DNA of 64,000 bases from Acidobacteriota bacterium. Its GTDB lineage: Bacteria > Acidobacteriota > Holophagae > Holophagales > Holophagaceae. The notes under the pieces are model-generated. The model did not search any database. It saw only the letters and a list, made by a program, of their open reading frames with translations, and was not told the DNA's origin. Shown one piece after another: positions 46,051-54,426 of this stretch (its first letter is position 1; each line of letters starts with the position of its first letter). Made by a program: the position numbers and the translations under genes. The stretch lies in contig JACQZU010000019.1 in assembly GCA_016213735.1 (NCBI GenBank), positions 186,001 through 250,000 on the forward strand, in the 5' to 3' direction.

Positions 46051-49000
46051 CTAGAACCGCACGCCGACATCGACGGTGGCCATGTTCCGGCGGCCGCCGG
46101 GCGCCGTGTCCGTGCCGTAGATGTTGGCATTGGCCCCGTTCACCCGGTAGCCGTTGTAGAAGGCGTTGGCGTCGGCGCTCTGCAGGGCGTACACGATGTA
46201 GTTGGTGCCGTTGTTGAACTGGTAGCCGGCCCGGCCCCGGATGCCGTCCTGGTACTGGTGATTGAGGAAGTTGGTGACCCGGATCTCGGAGAACAGCTCC
46301 AGGCGTCCCTTGAGTTTCACGCTCACGTTGTACTGGAGGTTGATGCTGTAGGTGTCCTCGTTGGTGTAGCGGCCGCGGCCGTTCCAGTAGAGGCCGATGG
46401 TGGCGGGGATGTCCGAGTTGGTGCCCAGGCCGGGGATCATGGCGGCGCCGAGGCGGGAATCCACGAAGTTGTTGATGAGGCTCTCCCGGGCGCCCGAGTT
46501 GTAGAGGGCCTGCAACCCGATGCTGGAGGTCCAGCGGCCCTTGGTCAGGTTGTAGAGCAGGGCCAGCTTGGCCTGGTGCTCGATGCTGTTGGGCAGCACG
46601 CCATAGGGGTTGAACTGGTTGTCGGTGTACCCCAGGGCCCGGTAGGTGCGCCGGAACTCGCCAGCCGTGGAAACGTTGATGGCGGAGTCGGAACTGGCGC
46701 TGTCGGCGAAGAGGTTGTTGCCGACGGTGCGGCCCCAGGTGTAGTTGCCGATGGCGGTCCACCGGGAGCCCAGGGGGACCTGGAACTCGAACTCGAAGCT
46801 GCGGTAGACCTTTTCCCCCTCCGGGTCGTTCATGAGGGTGCGGCGGTAGTTGAGGGCCGTCTGGCTGGGGTCCATGATGTTGGCCACCGAGATGGGGGCC
46901 GTGGCGTCCGCCGGGGCGTAGGGCAGGTCCTTGTAGGTGCGAAGCACCAGGGTGCCGCGCCAGAAGCCGCCCGCCGGGAGGTTGCGGCGCAGTCCCAGGG
47001 TCCACTCGTGGTTCACCTCCGGCTTGAAGCTCTGGTCCAGGGTGAAGGCGCTGCTGTTGTTGAAGGAGACGTAGGCGTAGTTCGCGGGGTTGGTGATGTC
47101 GGCGTAGGTGACCAGGTAGGGGGTCTTGCTGCCCACGTTCCAGAGCTTGACCGCCTGCTGGACCTTCCGGGTGACCACGAAGTTGCGCCAAGTGCGGGCG
47201 GCCATGTTGCCCCTGAACTGCCCATAGCTGAGATTGAAGATGCGGCTCTGGTCGCCGAAGAGGTCCAGCTTGACCTCGAAGCGGGGGGACCAGGTCTTGG
47301 CGTCCATCTTGGTGCCTTCGGCGTCCTGGATGCGCATGCGGTCATAGCGAAGGCCGGCCATGACGGACCACTTGTTGTTGATGGCCCAGAGATCGTTGAT
47401 GAAGAAGCTGTCGTTGGGGTTCTTGACGATGACCTTCTCCTGGCCCTCGTAGATGTCCATGCGGGGGATCAGGCTGGTGATGTTGCCCGTCCCGCCCAGA
47501 TCGGCCGCCGTGGCGGTGCGGTTGAAGACGATGAACATGCCGGCGTTGGCGGCTTCCGTGGGGGAGATCTGACCCGGCACCCGGACCTGCATGGGATAGG
47601 AGTTCCCGCGGCTCACCGTGTCCCAGATGGGGTTCTGGCGTTCGAAGCCGAAGTCCACCGTGTGGCTGCCGTGCCAGTCGTAGACCCCCGTGACCACCGC
47701 CAGGAGGCTCTCCGTGGCCCGGCCTTCGGGCTTGTTGTCCGAGGTGGCGCCGCCGGTGAGGTAGGTCTGGTTGAGCTGGGTGAGGTTGGTGGCGGTCTGG
47801 GGGCCCGAGTACAGGGTCAGGGGCATGCCCGGACCGCTGGGGAACTGGATGTCCGAGCGGTTCTTCCCGTACCGTACCTCCGCCGTATGGTTGGCTCCGA
47901 GGATGCCGCGGTAGCCGATGTTGTAGAACTGGCGGAAGGTCTTCTGGATGCCCTTGACCTCGACGTCCGGCGAGACGTAGTTGAACTGCAGGTCCGCGGT
48001 CTGGCTGTCCACCTGGGTGTAGTTGTACTCGAAGCTGTGGTTGGTGTTGAGCTGCCAGAAGAGGATGTACTGGTTGAAGGCCGACTTGGAGCTGGCGTAC
48101 TGGGTCTGCCCTTCCTGGAAGGTGTTGGCCCGGTAGCTCGTGCCGCCGAAGGGGACGTAGCCCCGCTGGATGGAGGTGAGCTGCTGGGTCTGGGCCTGGG
48201 CGGGAGCCTCGGGGGCCAGGCGGGCGCCGTAGGCGAAGGTCAGCGTGTCCTTGATGATGGGACCCTTGATGGTGATCTCGTAGGTCCGCTGCAGGTCGTC
48301 GGTCCCGAGGCTGGGCAGGGCGGCCGTCAACGGGGTTCCGCTGGCCGGGGCCTGCCGCAGGGAGAAGGGCACGTAGCTGGAGATCCAGGAGTTCTTGTTG
48401 ATCTTGGCCCGGATGACCCCGCTGAACTCGTTGGAGCCGCGGCTGGTCACCAGGGTGACGATGCCCGAACTGCTGTTGCCGTACTTGGCATTGAGGGGGG
48501 ACTGGATGACGGCGGTGCTCTCGATGAGGTCGTCCAGGGTGTAGTCCCCCAGGCGTCCCTGGGCGGTGGCGTTGTCGCGGGAGGCCATGCCGTTGACCAT
48601 GTAGTTGGCCTGCTGCTGGCCGCCGCCGCGGATGGACAGGTTCTGGACGCCACCCACCACGCCGGGAGAGAGCTGGGCGATCCCGTAGGGATTGGTCCCG
48701 GTGATCTGGACGATCTTCTCCTGGCTGAAGGCCGTCATGGTCTGGGTTTCGTTCTTGTCGGCCATGGCGGCGACGGCGACCACCTCCACGGTGGCCCCCT
48801 GGGCCTTCTCCACCTCGGCCATGGGCCTCAGGGTGAGGTCCTGGAAGAGGGCCTGCCCCGCGGAGAGGGTGGTTTCAGCCTTGGAGGGGAGGAACCCCTC
48901 GGCGGTGACCACCATGTTGTAGCGGCCGCTGTTGAGCAGCGGGATGCGGAACCTGCCGTCGGGGCCGCAACGGACCACGCGCTCGCCCAACATGTTGCTG

Positions 49001-49146
49001 CCCGTGAGCCGGATCGTCGCATTGGGGATGGCGGCGCCCTTCCTGTCCTTCACCTGGCCGGAGATGGACCCCGTCACGTCCTGGGCCCCAAGGGAGGCGG
49101 CCGCAAGCATCACGGCCACCGTGGTCAATCGGAATTGGATAGACAT
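46051..49146 (-). CDS. TonB-dependent receptor with carboxypeptidase-regulatory-like domain (cassette 2)
   Basis: This is a 1031-residue Oar-like receptor and a paralogue of the one at 39560-42604. The signal peptide (AVMLAAASLGAQ) is followed by the Ig-like regulatory domain (KDRKGAAIPNATIRL, then GRFRIPLLNSGRY). Next come a plug domain with SPLNAKYGNSSSGIVTLVT and a long barrel ending ATVDVGVRF. The plug region is close to its paralogue, while the barrel is strongly diverged, suggesting different ligands. It lies 27 bp downstream of barrel gene B', in the same order as cassette 1. Confidence 0.9.
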   Translation of the reverse strand: MSIQFRLTTVAVMLAAASLGAQDVTGSISGQVKDRKGAAIPNATIRLTGSNMLGERVVRCGPDGRFRIPLLNSGRYNMVVTAEGFLPSKAETTLSAGQALFQDLTLRPMAEVEKAQGATVEVVAVAAMADKNETQTMTAFSQEKIVQITGTNPYGIAQLSPGVVGGVQNLSIRGGGQQQANYMVNGMASRDNATAQGRLGDYTLDDLIESTAVIQSPLNAKYGNSSSGIVTLVTSRGSNEFSGVIRAKINKNSWISSYVPFSLRQAPASGTPLTAALPSLGTDDLQRTYEITIKGPIIKDTLTFAYGARLAPEAPAQAQTQQLTSIQRGYVPFGGTSYRANTFQEGQTQYASSKSAFNQYILFWQLNTNHSFEYNYTQVDSQTADLQFNYVSPDVEVKGIQKTFRQFYNIGYRGILGANHTAEVRYGKNRSDIQFPSGPGMPLTLYSGPQTATNLTQLNQTYLTGGATSDNKPEGRATESLLAVVTGVYDWHGSHTVDFGFERQNPIWDTVSRGNSYPMQVRVPGQISPTEAANAGMFIVFNRTATAADLGGTGNITSLIPRMDIYEGQEKVIVKNPNDSFFINDLWAINNKWSVMAGLRYDRMRIQDAEGTKMDAKTWSPRFEVKLDLFGDQSRIFNLSYGQFRGNMAARTWRNFVVTRKVQQAVKLWNVGSKTPYLVTYADITNPANYAYVSFNNSSAFTLDQSFKPEVNHEWTLGLRRNLPAGGFWRGTLVLRTYKDLPYAPADATAPISVANIMDPSQTALNYRRTLMNDPEGEKVYRSFEFEFQVPLGSRWTAIGNYTWGRTVGNNLFADSASSDSAINVSTAGEFRRTYRALGYTDNQFNPYGVLPNSIEHQAKLALLYNLTKGRWTSSIGLQALYNSGARESLINNFVDSRLGAAMIPGLGTNSDIPATIGLYWNGRGRYTNEDTYSINLQYNVSVKLKGRLELFSEIRVTNFLNHQYQDGIRGRAGYQFNNGTNYIVYALQSADANAFYNGYRVNGANANIYGTDTAPGGRRNMATVDVGVRF

Positions 49147-49173
49147 GCTCTTCCCTCCTAAGGCCGATGCGGG

Positions 49174-49965
49174 TTAGAACCGGATGCCCATGGCCAGCTC
49201 GAAGACGATGCCCATGCGGGAGGTCTCTTCGGTGCGGGCGGGGTTGCCGGTGTAGGTGAAGGGCTTGTAGGTCAGCTTGGTGTAGCCGACGCTGCGGAGG
49301 TTGGCCTCCAGCCGCACGTCGCCCGTCAATTGGTTCACGACCCCCGCGTAGACCCCGAAGCCCGGCTTGGACTTGTTGCTCACCGTGGCCAGGGATTCGT
49401 AGTAGGGCTGGACGGGGCCGCTGGTGTTCGGGTTGGGGATGTTCGCGTTCCCCGCCCCGATGGGATAGAGGGTCCCGGAGACCTCCTCGGTGGCCCGGTG
49501 GAAGTCGAGGGAGAGGCCCGCCTGCCAGTCCCAGCCCTGGGCGAAGTTCTGGGCGTAGCCGCCCCGCAGGTTGAAGCCCTGGAACCAATTCTTCCGGTTG
49601 TCCGTGGAGCCGCTGGCCTGGCTGGTGGCAATGATGACCAGGGTCACGGGGGTGTTGTTGTGAGTCGAGGAGGGGCTGGCGGGGTTGTAGTAGAAGGTCC
49701 CGCTCCGGGGCATGGCGTCCCAGTTCTTCCCCGGGAAGTAGTCGAAATTGGCCTCGAAGGTCAATTTGCCCCCGCCGAATTTCATCGCGGATCCGAATCC
49801 GATCCCCATCATTCTTTCGGCGTGGAGGTCGGTCCGGAGGTTGCCCGTGCCGTACCCTGCCCGGACCTTGAAATGGGCGTTGTCCAGCAAGTCGCCGGCC
49901 TGGAGGCCCGCGGCCGCCGTGAGAAGCGCGAGGGGCAGGACGCCCCGCATGGCTCGTGGAAACAT
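49174..49965 (-). CDS. Small outer-membrane beta-barrel protein B' (cassette 2)
   Basis: This is a 263-residue predicted barrel with a signal peptide (VLPLALLTAAAGLQAG) and a terminal strand ELAMGIRF. Its last 45 residues align well with the 229-residue cassette 1 protein (SVGYTKLTYKPFTYTG). It contains an additional loop of about 30 residues rich in Asn, Ser and Thr. It is the first gene of cassette 2, downstream of a long AT-rich region. Function is unknown. Confidence 0.75.
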   Translation of the reverse strand: MFPRAMRGVLPLALLTAAAGLQAGDLLDNAHFKVRAGYGTGNLRTDLHAERMMGIGFGSAMKFGGGKLTFEANFDYFPGKNWDAMPRSGTFYYNPASPSSTHNNTPVTLVIIATSQASGSTDNRKNWFQGFNLRGGYAQNFAQGWDWQAGLSLDFHRATEEVSGTLYPIGAGNANIPNPNTSGPVQPYYESLATVSNKSKPGFGVYAGVVNQLTGDVRLEANLRSVGYTKLTYKPFTYTGNPARTEETSRMGIVFELAMGIRF

Positions 49966-50358
49966 GGAGACTCCTCTGGAAGGCCGGCGCGCCGGAGCGG
50001 CCGGGATGATTCAAAAGGGAGGAACGCCCGCAATGCGGTGAGGATTCATTCCGGATTGATCGGGATTGAACGCTGGGACGAGGATCTGGAGGTCCATCAT
50101 GCGGGTTCACACTCCAGGGGGGAGAAGGTGGCCCATGATGGGTCCAAATTTTTTATGAGATCAAGAAAAAGAATTTGAGGATAAATTAATCCTGTTTATT
50201 TTTGTTGAAATATTTGTATTTATAAAATCGTTCTTCTCGCGAATTTTTTCAAATTTTCAGGAACTTTTCAGCCAATCGACGCACCACGGAAGGCACCGAA
50301 ATTTTCCCAGCCCGGCCTGAAAGCCGGGGAAGGGCCCTGAGGGATGGGCAGTCGTTCC
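49966..50358 (-). promoter_or_regulatory. AT-rich upstream region of cassette 2
   Basis: This 393-bp gap holds a strongly AT-rich island (about 50145-50270) with several possible -10/-35 combinations on the minus strand, none decisive. A 29-codon open frame (50100-50011) starting MMDLQILVPAFNPDQSG lies downstream, like the one before cassette 1. At 50311-50328 a CCCGGC/GCCGGG hairpin probably ends transcription from the preceding minus-strand gene. Confidence 0.5.
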
Positions 50359-51000
50359 CTACTCGGTGACCAGGGCCTTGACTTCGTCGTTCCCCATTTC
50401 GGAGCTGCAGCCCACCACGAGGGCGCACTGTCCGGGCTGACTGGGGGGCAGCTCGACCTCGCCCCGGAAGAGCCCTTCCCCGTCGGTGCGGCCCGTGAGC
50501 AGGGGGACGGCCTTTTTCAGGCTGGAGACCATTCGGATGTTGATTTCGGCATCCACCACGGGGTTCTGGCTGTGGGAATGCCTTGCCCGGATCTGGACCT
50601 GGAAGGGCTTCCCGAAGCGGGGCTTCATGGGAGCGTCCAGGACCAGCTCGAGGGTATCCACCTCGCCCTCGGCCTGGAGGTACTCGAGGATGGCCTGGTC
50701 CAGGGGGCGGTCGTTGAAGATCTGCTGTTCGGACAGGTCCGGCGGCGTGGTGTCGTACTTTCCGTTCTTGATGTCGCGGATGACCGCCTTGTGCTGCTCG
50801 TCCATGCGCCCCTGGATGACGGGGTCGCTGACGGGACCCTCGGCGACCAGGTCCTCGTAGGAACTGCGGTAGCTGTCCAGGATCTCGCCCCCGACGTAGA
50901 TGAGGGTCTCGATCCTGGGGTTGGACAGGCCCTTGTCTTCGGTCTGGACGTGGAAGACGCGGTTGCCGTGGCGGACGTCGGTGTTGTAGCCGGTGATCAT
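50359..51000 (-). CDS. Conserved hypothetical protein with C-terminal beta domain
   Basis: This is a 213-residue protein without a signal peptide. The N-terminal 45 residues (GYNTDVRHGNRVFHVQTEDKG) look highly conserved. I recall similar starts in hypothetical proteins of Acidobacteriota and Deltaproteobacteria-like groups, with no known function. A charged helical middle follows. The C-terminal 90 residues resemble an Ig-like fold (LVLDAPMKPRFGKPFQVQI, then GLFRGEVELPPSQPG). It begins 9 bp after the stop of the response regulator upstream, so the pair is probably co-expressed. Confidence 0.65.
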   Translation of the reverse strand: MITGYNTDVRHGNRVFHVQTEDKGLSNPRIETLIYVGGEILDSYRSSYEDLVAEGPVSDPVIQGRMDEQHKAVIRDIKNGKYDTTPPDLSEQQIFNDRPLDQAILEYLQAEGEVDTLELVLDAPMKPRFGKPFQVQIRARHSHSQNPVVDAEINIRMVSSLKKAVPLLTGRTDGEGLFRGEVELPPSQPGQCALVVGCSSEMGNDEVKALVTE

Positions 51001-51009
51001 GGGGGCCGC

Positions 51010-52275
51010 TCAGACCTTCAGGCGGGCGGCCAGCTCGGGCATGACCTCCCAGGCGATCTCGCGGAGGTTCTTCTCTCCGAGGCGCTCGACGAGGGCCCGG
51101 GCCAGGGCATCCATGGCGGCAGGATCCTGGAGCAAGGCCTGGAGCATGGGATTCGAGGGTGCCGCGGCCGGGAGCGCTGGGGCGGCCGAGGGTTCGGGCG
51201 GTGACGGAGCGGGTCCTGCGACGGGGGGCGCGGACGTTTCGGAGGCCCCCTCGCGCAGCGCCAAGGCCCCGGCCCCGAGGGCGAGACCAGCGGCCGGGAT
51301 GGCAAGGGCGGCCGGGGGCAGCCCCCCGAATTCATCCGTGGGGGGGCTGACGGGAATCGGTTCCGGCCCCGAGACGGCGGGCCCGAGGTCCAACTCTTCC
51401 TCCAGGGAGAGTTCGCCCTCCTGGTCCAGGGGGGCGATCTCCAGGGAGGGAGCGGGCGCGGCGTCGAGGGTGAGGGTGGGGGCCTCGGCCGCGGCCACGA
51501 GATCCCCCAGATCGGGAAGTTCGTCGGCGGTGACGAGGAAGGGGACCTCCTCCGGCTCGGCCTTGGGGGCGGTGGGGCGATCCCAGGCCTCGTCCGCCCA
51601 GACATCCGCCGCCGCCGCAGCCTGGCGTTCCTGATCGTCCCCGATCAGGAGCTCGGTGCCCGCTGGAGAGGGGCCGGCCGCCCCGGGGAAGGCCAGGTTT
51701 TCCACGGGGACCCCGGGCAGACTCTGAAGGCTCTCCAGGTCCAGTTCCTCCAGTTCAAGGGACTCATCCGGTGCGGCGGGAAGGGCCCCGGGTTCCGCGA
51801 AGAGGTCCTCCGGCCCCAGGACGAGGACGTCCTCATCCTGGGCGGCCAGAAGCTCCGCCACGGGAGTGTCGGGAACGGTGGCCACGGCGGAGGGCGGGAG
51901 GGGGACAGGGGTTTCCAGGAGTTTCTGCACCCGGTCGCCCAATTCCCGAAGCTCCACGGGCTTCTTGAGGAATCCCTGGATGGGGGCCTGCTCCAGCCGC
52001 TGGGGATCCACGGAATCCAGGACGCCGGCCATCATGGCCACGGGAATCCGCGCGGTGGAGGGCAGCTCCCGAAGCCGTGACAACAGGGTCCAGCCGTCCA
52101 TGCCAATCATGGCGGTGTCGATGAGGGCGACGTCGAACCGCTCCCCGGCCTCCACACGGCGCAGGGCCTCCTCCCCGCTCTCAAGACAGGTGAGATCGAT
52201 GCTCGTGGAAGCCAGCAGCGTCTCCGCGATCTTGTGGATGCTTGGGTTGTCGTCCACGAGGAGCAGGCGTGGCAT
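51010..52275 (-). CDS. Response regulator with long acidic/proline-rich linker and conserved C-terminal helix
   Basis: This is a 421-residue protein. The receiver domain (1-120) has VDDNPSIHK, the phospho-acceptor Asp in VALIDTAMIGMDGW and the Lys in FLKKPVE. About 250 residues of low-complexity Ala/Pro/Glu/Leu sequence follow. The final 45 residues form a conserved-looking helical motif ending LREIAWEVMPELAARLKV. I recall that motif at the C-terminus of other response regulators in related bacteria. There is no DNA-binding domain, so it probably works through protein contacts. The partner gene lies 9 bp downstream. Confidence 0.8.
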   Translation of the reverse strand: MPRLLLVDDNPSIHKIAETLLASTSIDLTCLESGEEALRRVEAGERFDVALIDTAMIGMDGWTLLSRLRELPSTARIPVAMMAGVLDSVDPQRLEQAPIQGFLKKPVELRELGDRVQKLLETPVPLPPSAVATVPDTPVAELLAAQDEDVLVLGPEDLFAEPGALPAAPDESLELEELDLESLQSLPGVPVENLAFPGAAGPSPAGTELLIGDDQERQAAAAADVWADEAWDRPTAPKAEPEEVPFLVTADELPDLGDLVAAAEAPTLTLDAAPAPSLEIAPLDQEGELSLEEELDLGPAVSGPEPIPVSPPTDEFGGLPPAALAIPAAGLALGAGALALREGASETSAPPVAGPAPSPPEPSAAPALPAAAPSNPMLQALLQDPAAMDALARALVERLGEKNLREIAWEVMPELAARLKV

Positions 52276-52391
52276 GGGGACCTCGGGCGGTCGGGGCAGA
52301 AGGATGCTGCGCTAACGCTACCAGAAACGAAGGATACCCTGGGCGGGGATTCGGGAAGCGGTCCGGGCGCGGGAAGAATGGGATGGGGGGT

Positions 52392-53705
52392 TCACCGCAG
52401 CCCCAGGATCTTCCGGATCTGGCGGAGGCGCTCGCCCTCGGGGAGCTTGACCAGCACCACCCGATCGCCGACCCAGACCCAGGCGGCCCCCGCCCCTTCC
52501 CGAAGGGCCAGTTCAGGACCCGCGGGCAGCCAGCCCTTCACGGAGGCCCGCAACCCCCGGGCCGCCCGCCAGTCTCCCCGGAATCGTTTCAGCAAGGCCT
52601 CCCGCTGCTGTTCCCGGGGAAGGACCGGACTTCCCTCGGCCCAGCGGAGATCCCAGGCGGTGCAGGCGCTGCGGTCGTCCCGCCAGACCCAGGAGGGATC
52701 GTAGGCGGGCCAGGAGGGGGCCCCGGGAGGCAGGGTCGTCCACCGGGCCTGTTCGAGGGGGCTCGTGGCTCGTTCGGGGTCCCCCGAGGGACCGCTCCGC
52801 ACCAGGCCCATCCGTCGGGGGGGCTGCGCCGCGAGGAGCCCCGGGCCGGCGGCCTGCCGCCTCCAATGGGAGCCCTCCAGCCCCCAGAGCGTCCATCCCG
52901 GCGAGGTCTGGATCCAGAGCCGGTCCCGGGTGGGCATCCACATCCTGTCTTCCATGGAGAAGGGGGTGAGGATCCGGGCTCCCGGAAGGTCCTTGCCGTC
53001 GTCCCAGAGGGCGTCGGGAAGCAGGGGCCACCCCCGGGGCGGAGGGGGAAGGGATTTCTCATCCCACGGGGACAGAGAATTCGAGGGCGGCTCCCCCTCG
53101 AGGGGCAGGGAGCTGAGGAGGAGACGCTCGGGATCCTGGGGATCCTGGAGTCCGATCAGGACCGTCGCGCCGTCCCAGCTGAACCGGCTCCAGGGGCCGC
53201 TGTCCACGGACCACAGCACCCTCCCCTCGGGGATTTCCAGGAGCCGGGTTTCGAACCGCAACGGCCCCGCCTGCAGGGTGACGAGGAGGCGGTTGAGCCG
53301 CCGGGGATGGATGCGGGCAGAGACCAGGGGAACATCGAAGCGGTAGTGCCGCCACTCAAGCCCCCGCCACAGAATCACCTCGCTGCGGTCCCGGGGACCG
53401 TTCAGGGCCAGACCCTGATCCCAGAGGTAGGGCGAGGCGGGTTCCCAGGGTGCGCCGAATCCCCCTTCGAAGGGCCAGGGATCGGGCTGATCGGGATCCC
53501 GGGTTCCCCTGAATCGGGGGGCCCAGCCCTCTTCGAGCCTCGCCTCGGCCACCACCTCGAAGCTCTCCAGGGTGAGGGCGCTCCCCCCCCCGGGGGCCGC
53601 TGCGACCCCACCGGATTTCGGGGACCGCGGGGCCTGCACCACGGCCACCAGCAGCAGGAGGGCCGCGATGAACAGCGTGGCGATCAGGTACCGAGTGGGT
53701 ATCAT
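52392..53705 (-). CDS. Hypothetical membrane-anchored exported protein
   Basis: This is a 437-residue protein with one N-terminal membrane helix (LIATLFIAALLLLVAVVQA) and a large exported part rich in Trp, Pro and Arg. Repeated short beta segments (such as RVLWSVDSGPWSRFSWDGA and RLWIQTSPGWTLWGLEG) hint at a beta-propeller or similar fold. I do not recognise the family or any catalytic motif. Codon and base composition match the neighbours. It is divergent from the CYTH gene. Confidence 0.6.
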   Translation of the reverse strand: MIPTRYLIATLFIAALLLLVAVVQAPRSPKSGGVAAAPGGGSALTLESFEVVAEARLEEGWAPRFRGTRDPDQPDPWPFEGGFGAPWEPASPYLWDQGLALNGPRDRSEVILWRGLEWRHYRFDVPLVSARIHPRRLNRLLVTLQAGPLRFETRLLEIPEGRVLWSVDSGPWSRFSWDGATVLIGLQDPQDPERLLLSSLPLEGEPPSNSLSPWDEKSLPPPPRGWPLLPDALWDDGKDLPGARILTPFSMEDRMWMPTRDRLWIQTSPGWTLWGLEGSHWRRQAAGPGLLAAQPPRRMGLVRSGPSGDPERATSPLEQARWTTLPPGAPSWPAYDPSWVWRDDRSACTAWDLRWAEGSPVLPREQQREALLKRFRGDWRAARGLRASVKGWLPAGPELALREGAGAAWVWVGDRVVLVKLPEGERLRQIRKILGLR

Positions 53706-53743
53706 TCCGACTCCATGATGGCGTCATCGGGGGAGAGGGCTTC

Positions 53744-54268
53744 ATGAAAGGTGGCTCAGGCCTGGAGACCGAAATGAAACTCCGGATCCCCGGCCCCCAA
53801 GCCCTGGAGCCGGGCCTCCGGGCCCTGGGCTTCCAGCCGCGGACGCCGGCCCAGGCGGAGGAGAGCGTGCTGTGGGACCGGGGCCGTGAGCTCCTGGACC
53901 AGGGCTGTGCCCTCCGGGTGCGGCGCTACGGGGGCGCAACCCTCCTCACCTTCAAGGGCGCCCGCCAACCCCACCCCACCCTCAAGATCCGCCCCGAATT
54001 CGAAACCGCGGTGGAAGACGGTGAGGCGTTGGAGGCCATCCTCCAGGCCCTGGGCTTCCGCCCCGTGCTCCGGATGGTGAAGACCCGGGCCGTCTGGGAC
54101 CGGGAAGAACTGGTGGCCTGCCTGGACGAGACCCCCTTCGGGAACTTTCTGGAACTGGAGGGCGAGCCTCGGGCCATCCACCTGGCCATGGAGGCCCTGG
54201 GCCTGGGGCCCGACCGCATCGAAACCCGCAGCTACGCCGCCCTGTTCAGCGAGGTCCCCCAAGGCTGA
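53744..54268 (+). CDS. CYTH-domain protein (class IV adenylate cyclase/thiamine triphosphatase-like)
   Basis: This is a 174-residue cytoplasmic protein of the CYTH superfamily, which acts on triphosphorylated substrates through a metal-lined tunnel. The signature ExExK is present as ETEMK near the N-terminus. It is followed by alternating basic and acidic strands (ALRVRRYGG, LTFKGAR, RPEFET, VWDREELVACLDETPFGNFLELEG). Both adenylate cyclase and inorganic triphosphatase activities occur in the family, so the substrate is uncertain. The ATG at 53744 is needed to include ETEMK and has AGGG upstream. Confidence 0.85.
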   Translation: MKGGSGLETEMKLRIPGPQALEPGLRALGFQPRTPAQAEESVLWDRGRELLDQGCALRVRRYGGATLLTFKGARQPHPTLKIRPEFETAVEDGEALEAILQALGFRPVLRMVKTRAVWDREELVACLDETPFGNFLELEGEPRAIHLAMEALGLGPDRIETRSYAALFSEVPQG

Positions 54269-54275
54269 AGGCTTG

Positions 54276-54420
54276 CGAGCGCGCGGGGTCTGGGGGCCCA
54301 GGCGGCGAAGCCGCCGTTTGCCCCCAGGGTGAAGAGAGGAGTGGAAGCGGGAGGGAGGCCCCGCCGACCGAGCGCGCGGGGTCTGGGGGCCCAGGCGGCG
54401 AAGCCGCCGTTTGCCCCCAG
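54276..54420 (+). repeat. Two identical copies of a 52-bp dispersed palindromic element
   Basis: Copies at 54276-54327 and 54369-54420 are identical and 93 bp apart in the same orientation. Each folds as an outer CTGGGGGC/GCCCCCAG stem around GGCGGC-GAA-GCCGCC. They lie between the convergent CYTH and PLP-enzyme genes. A third, inverted copy with a compensatory base-pair change is at 17975-18020. This looks like a REP-type element that may also end transcription. Confidence 0.88.
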
Positions 54421-54426
54421 ATAAAA

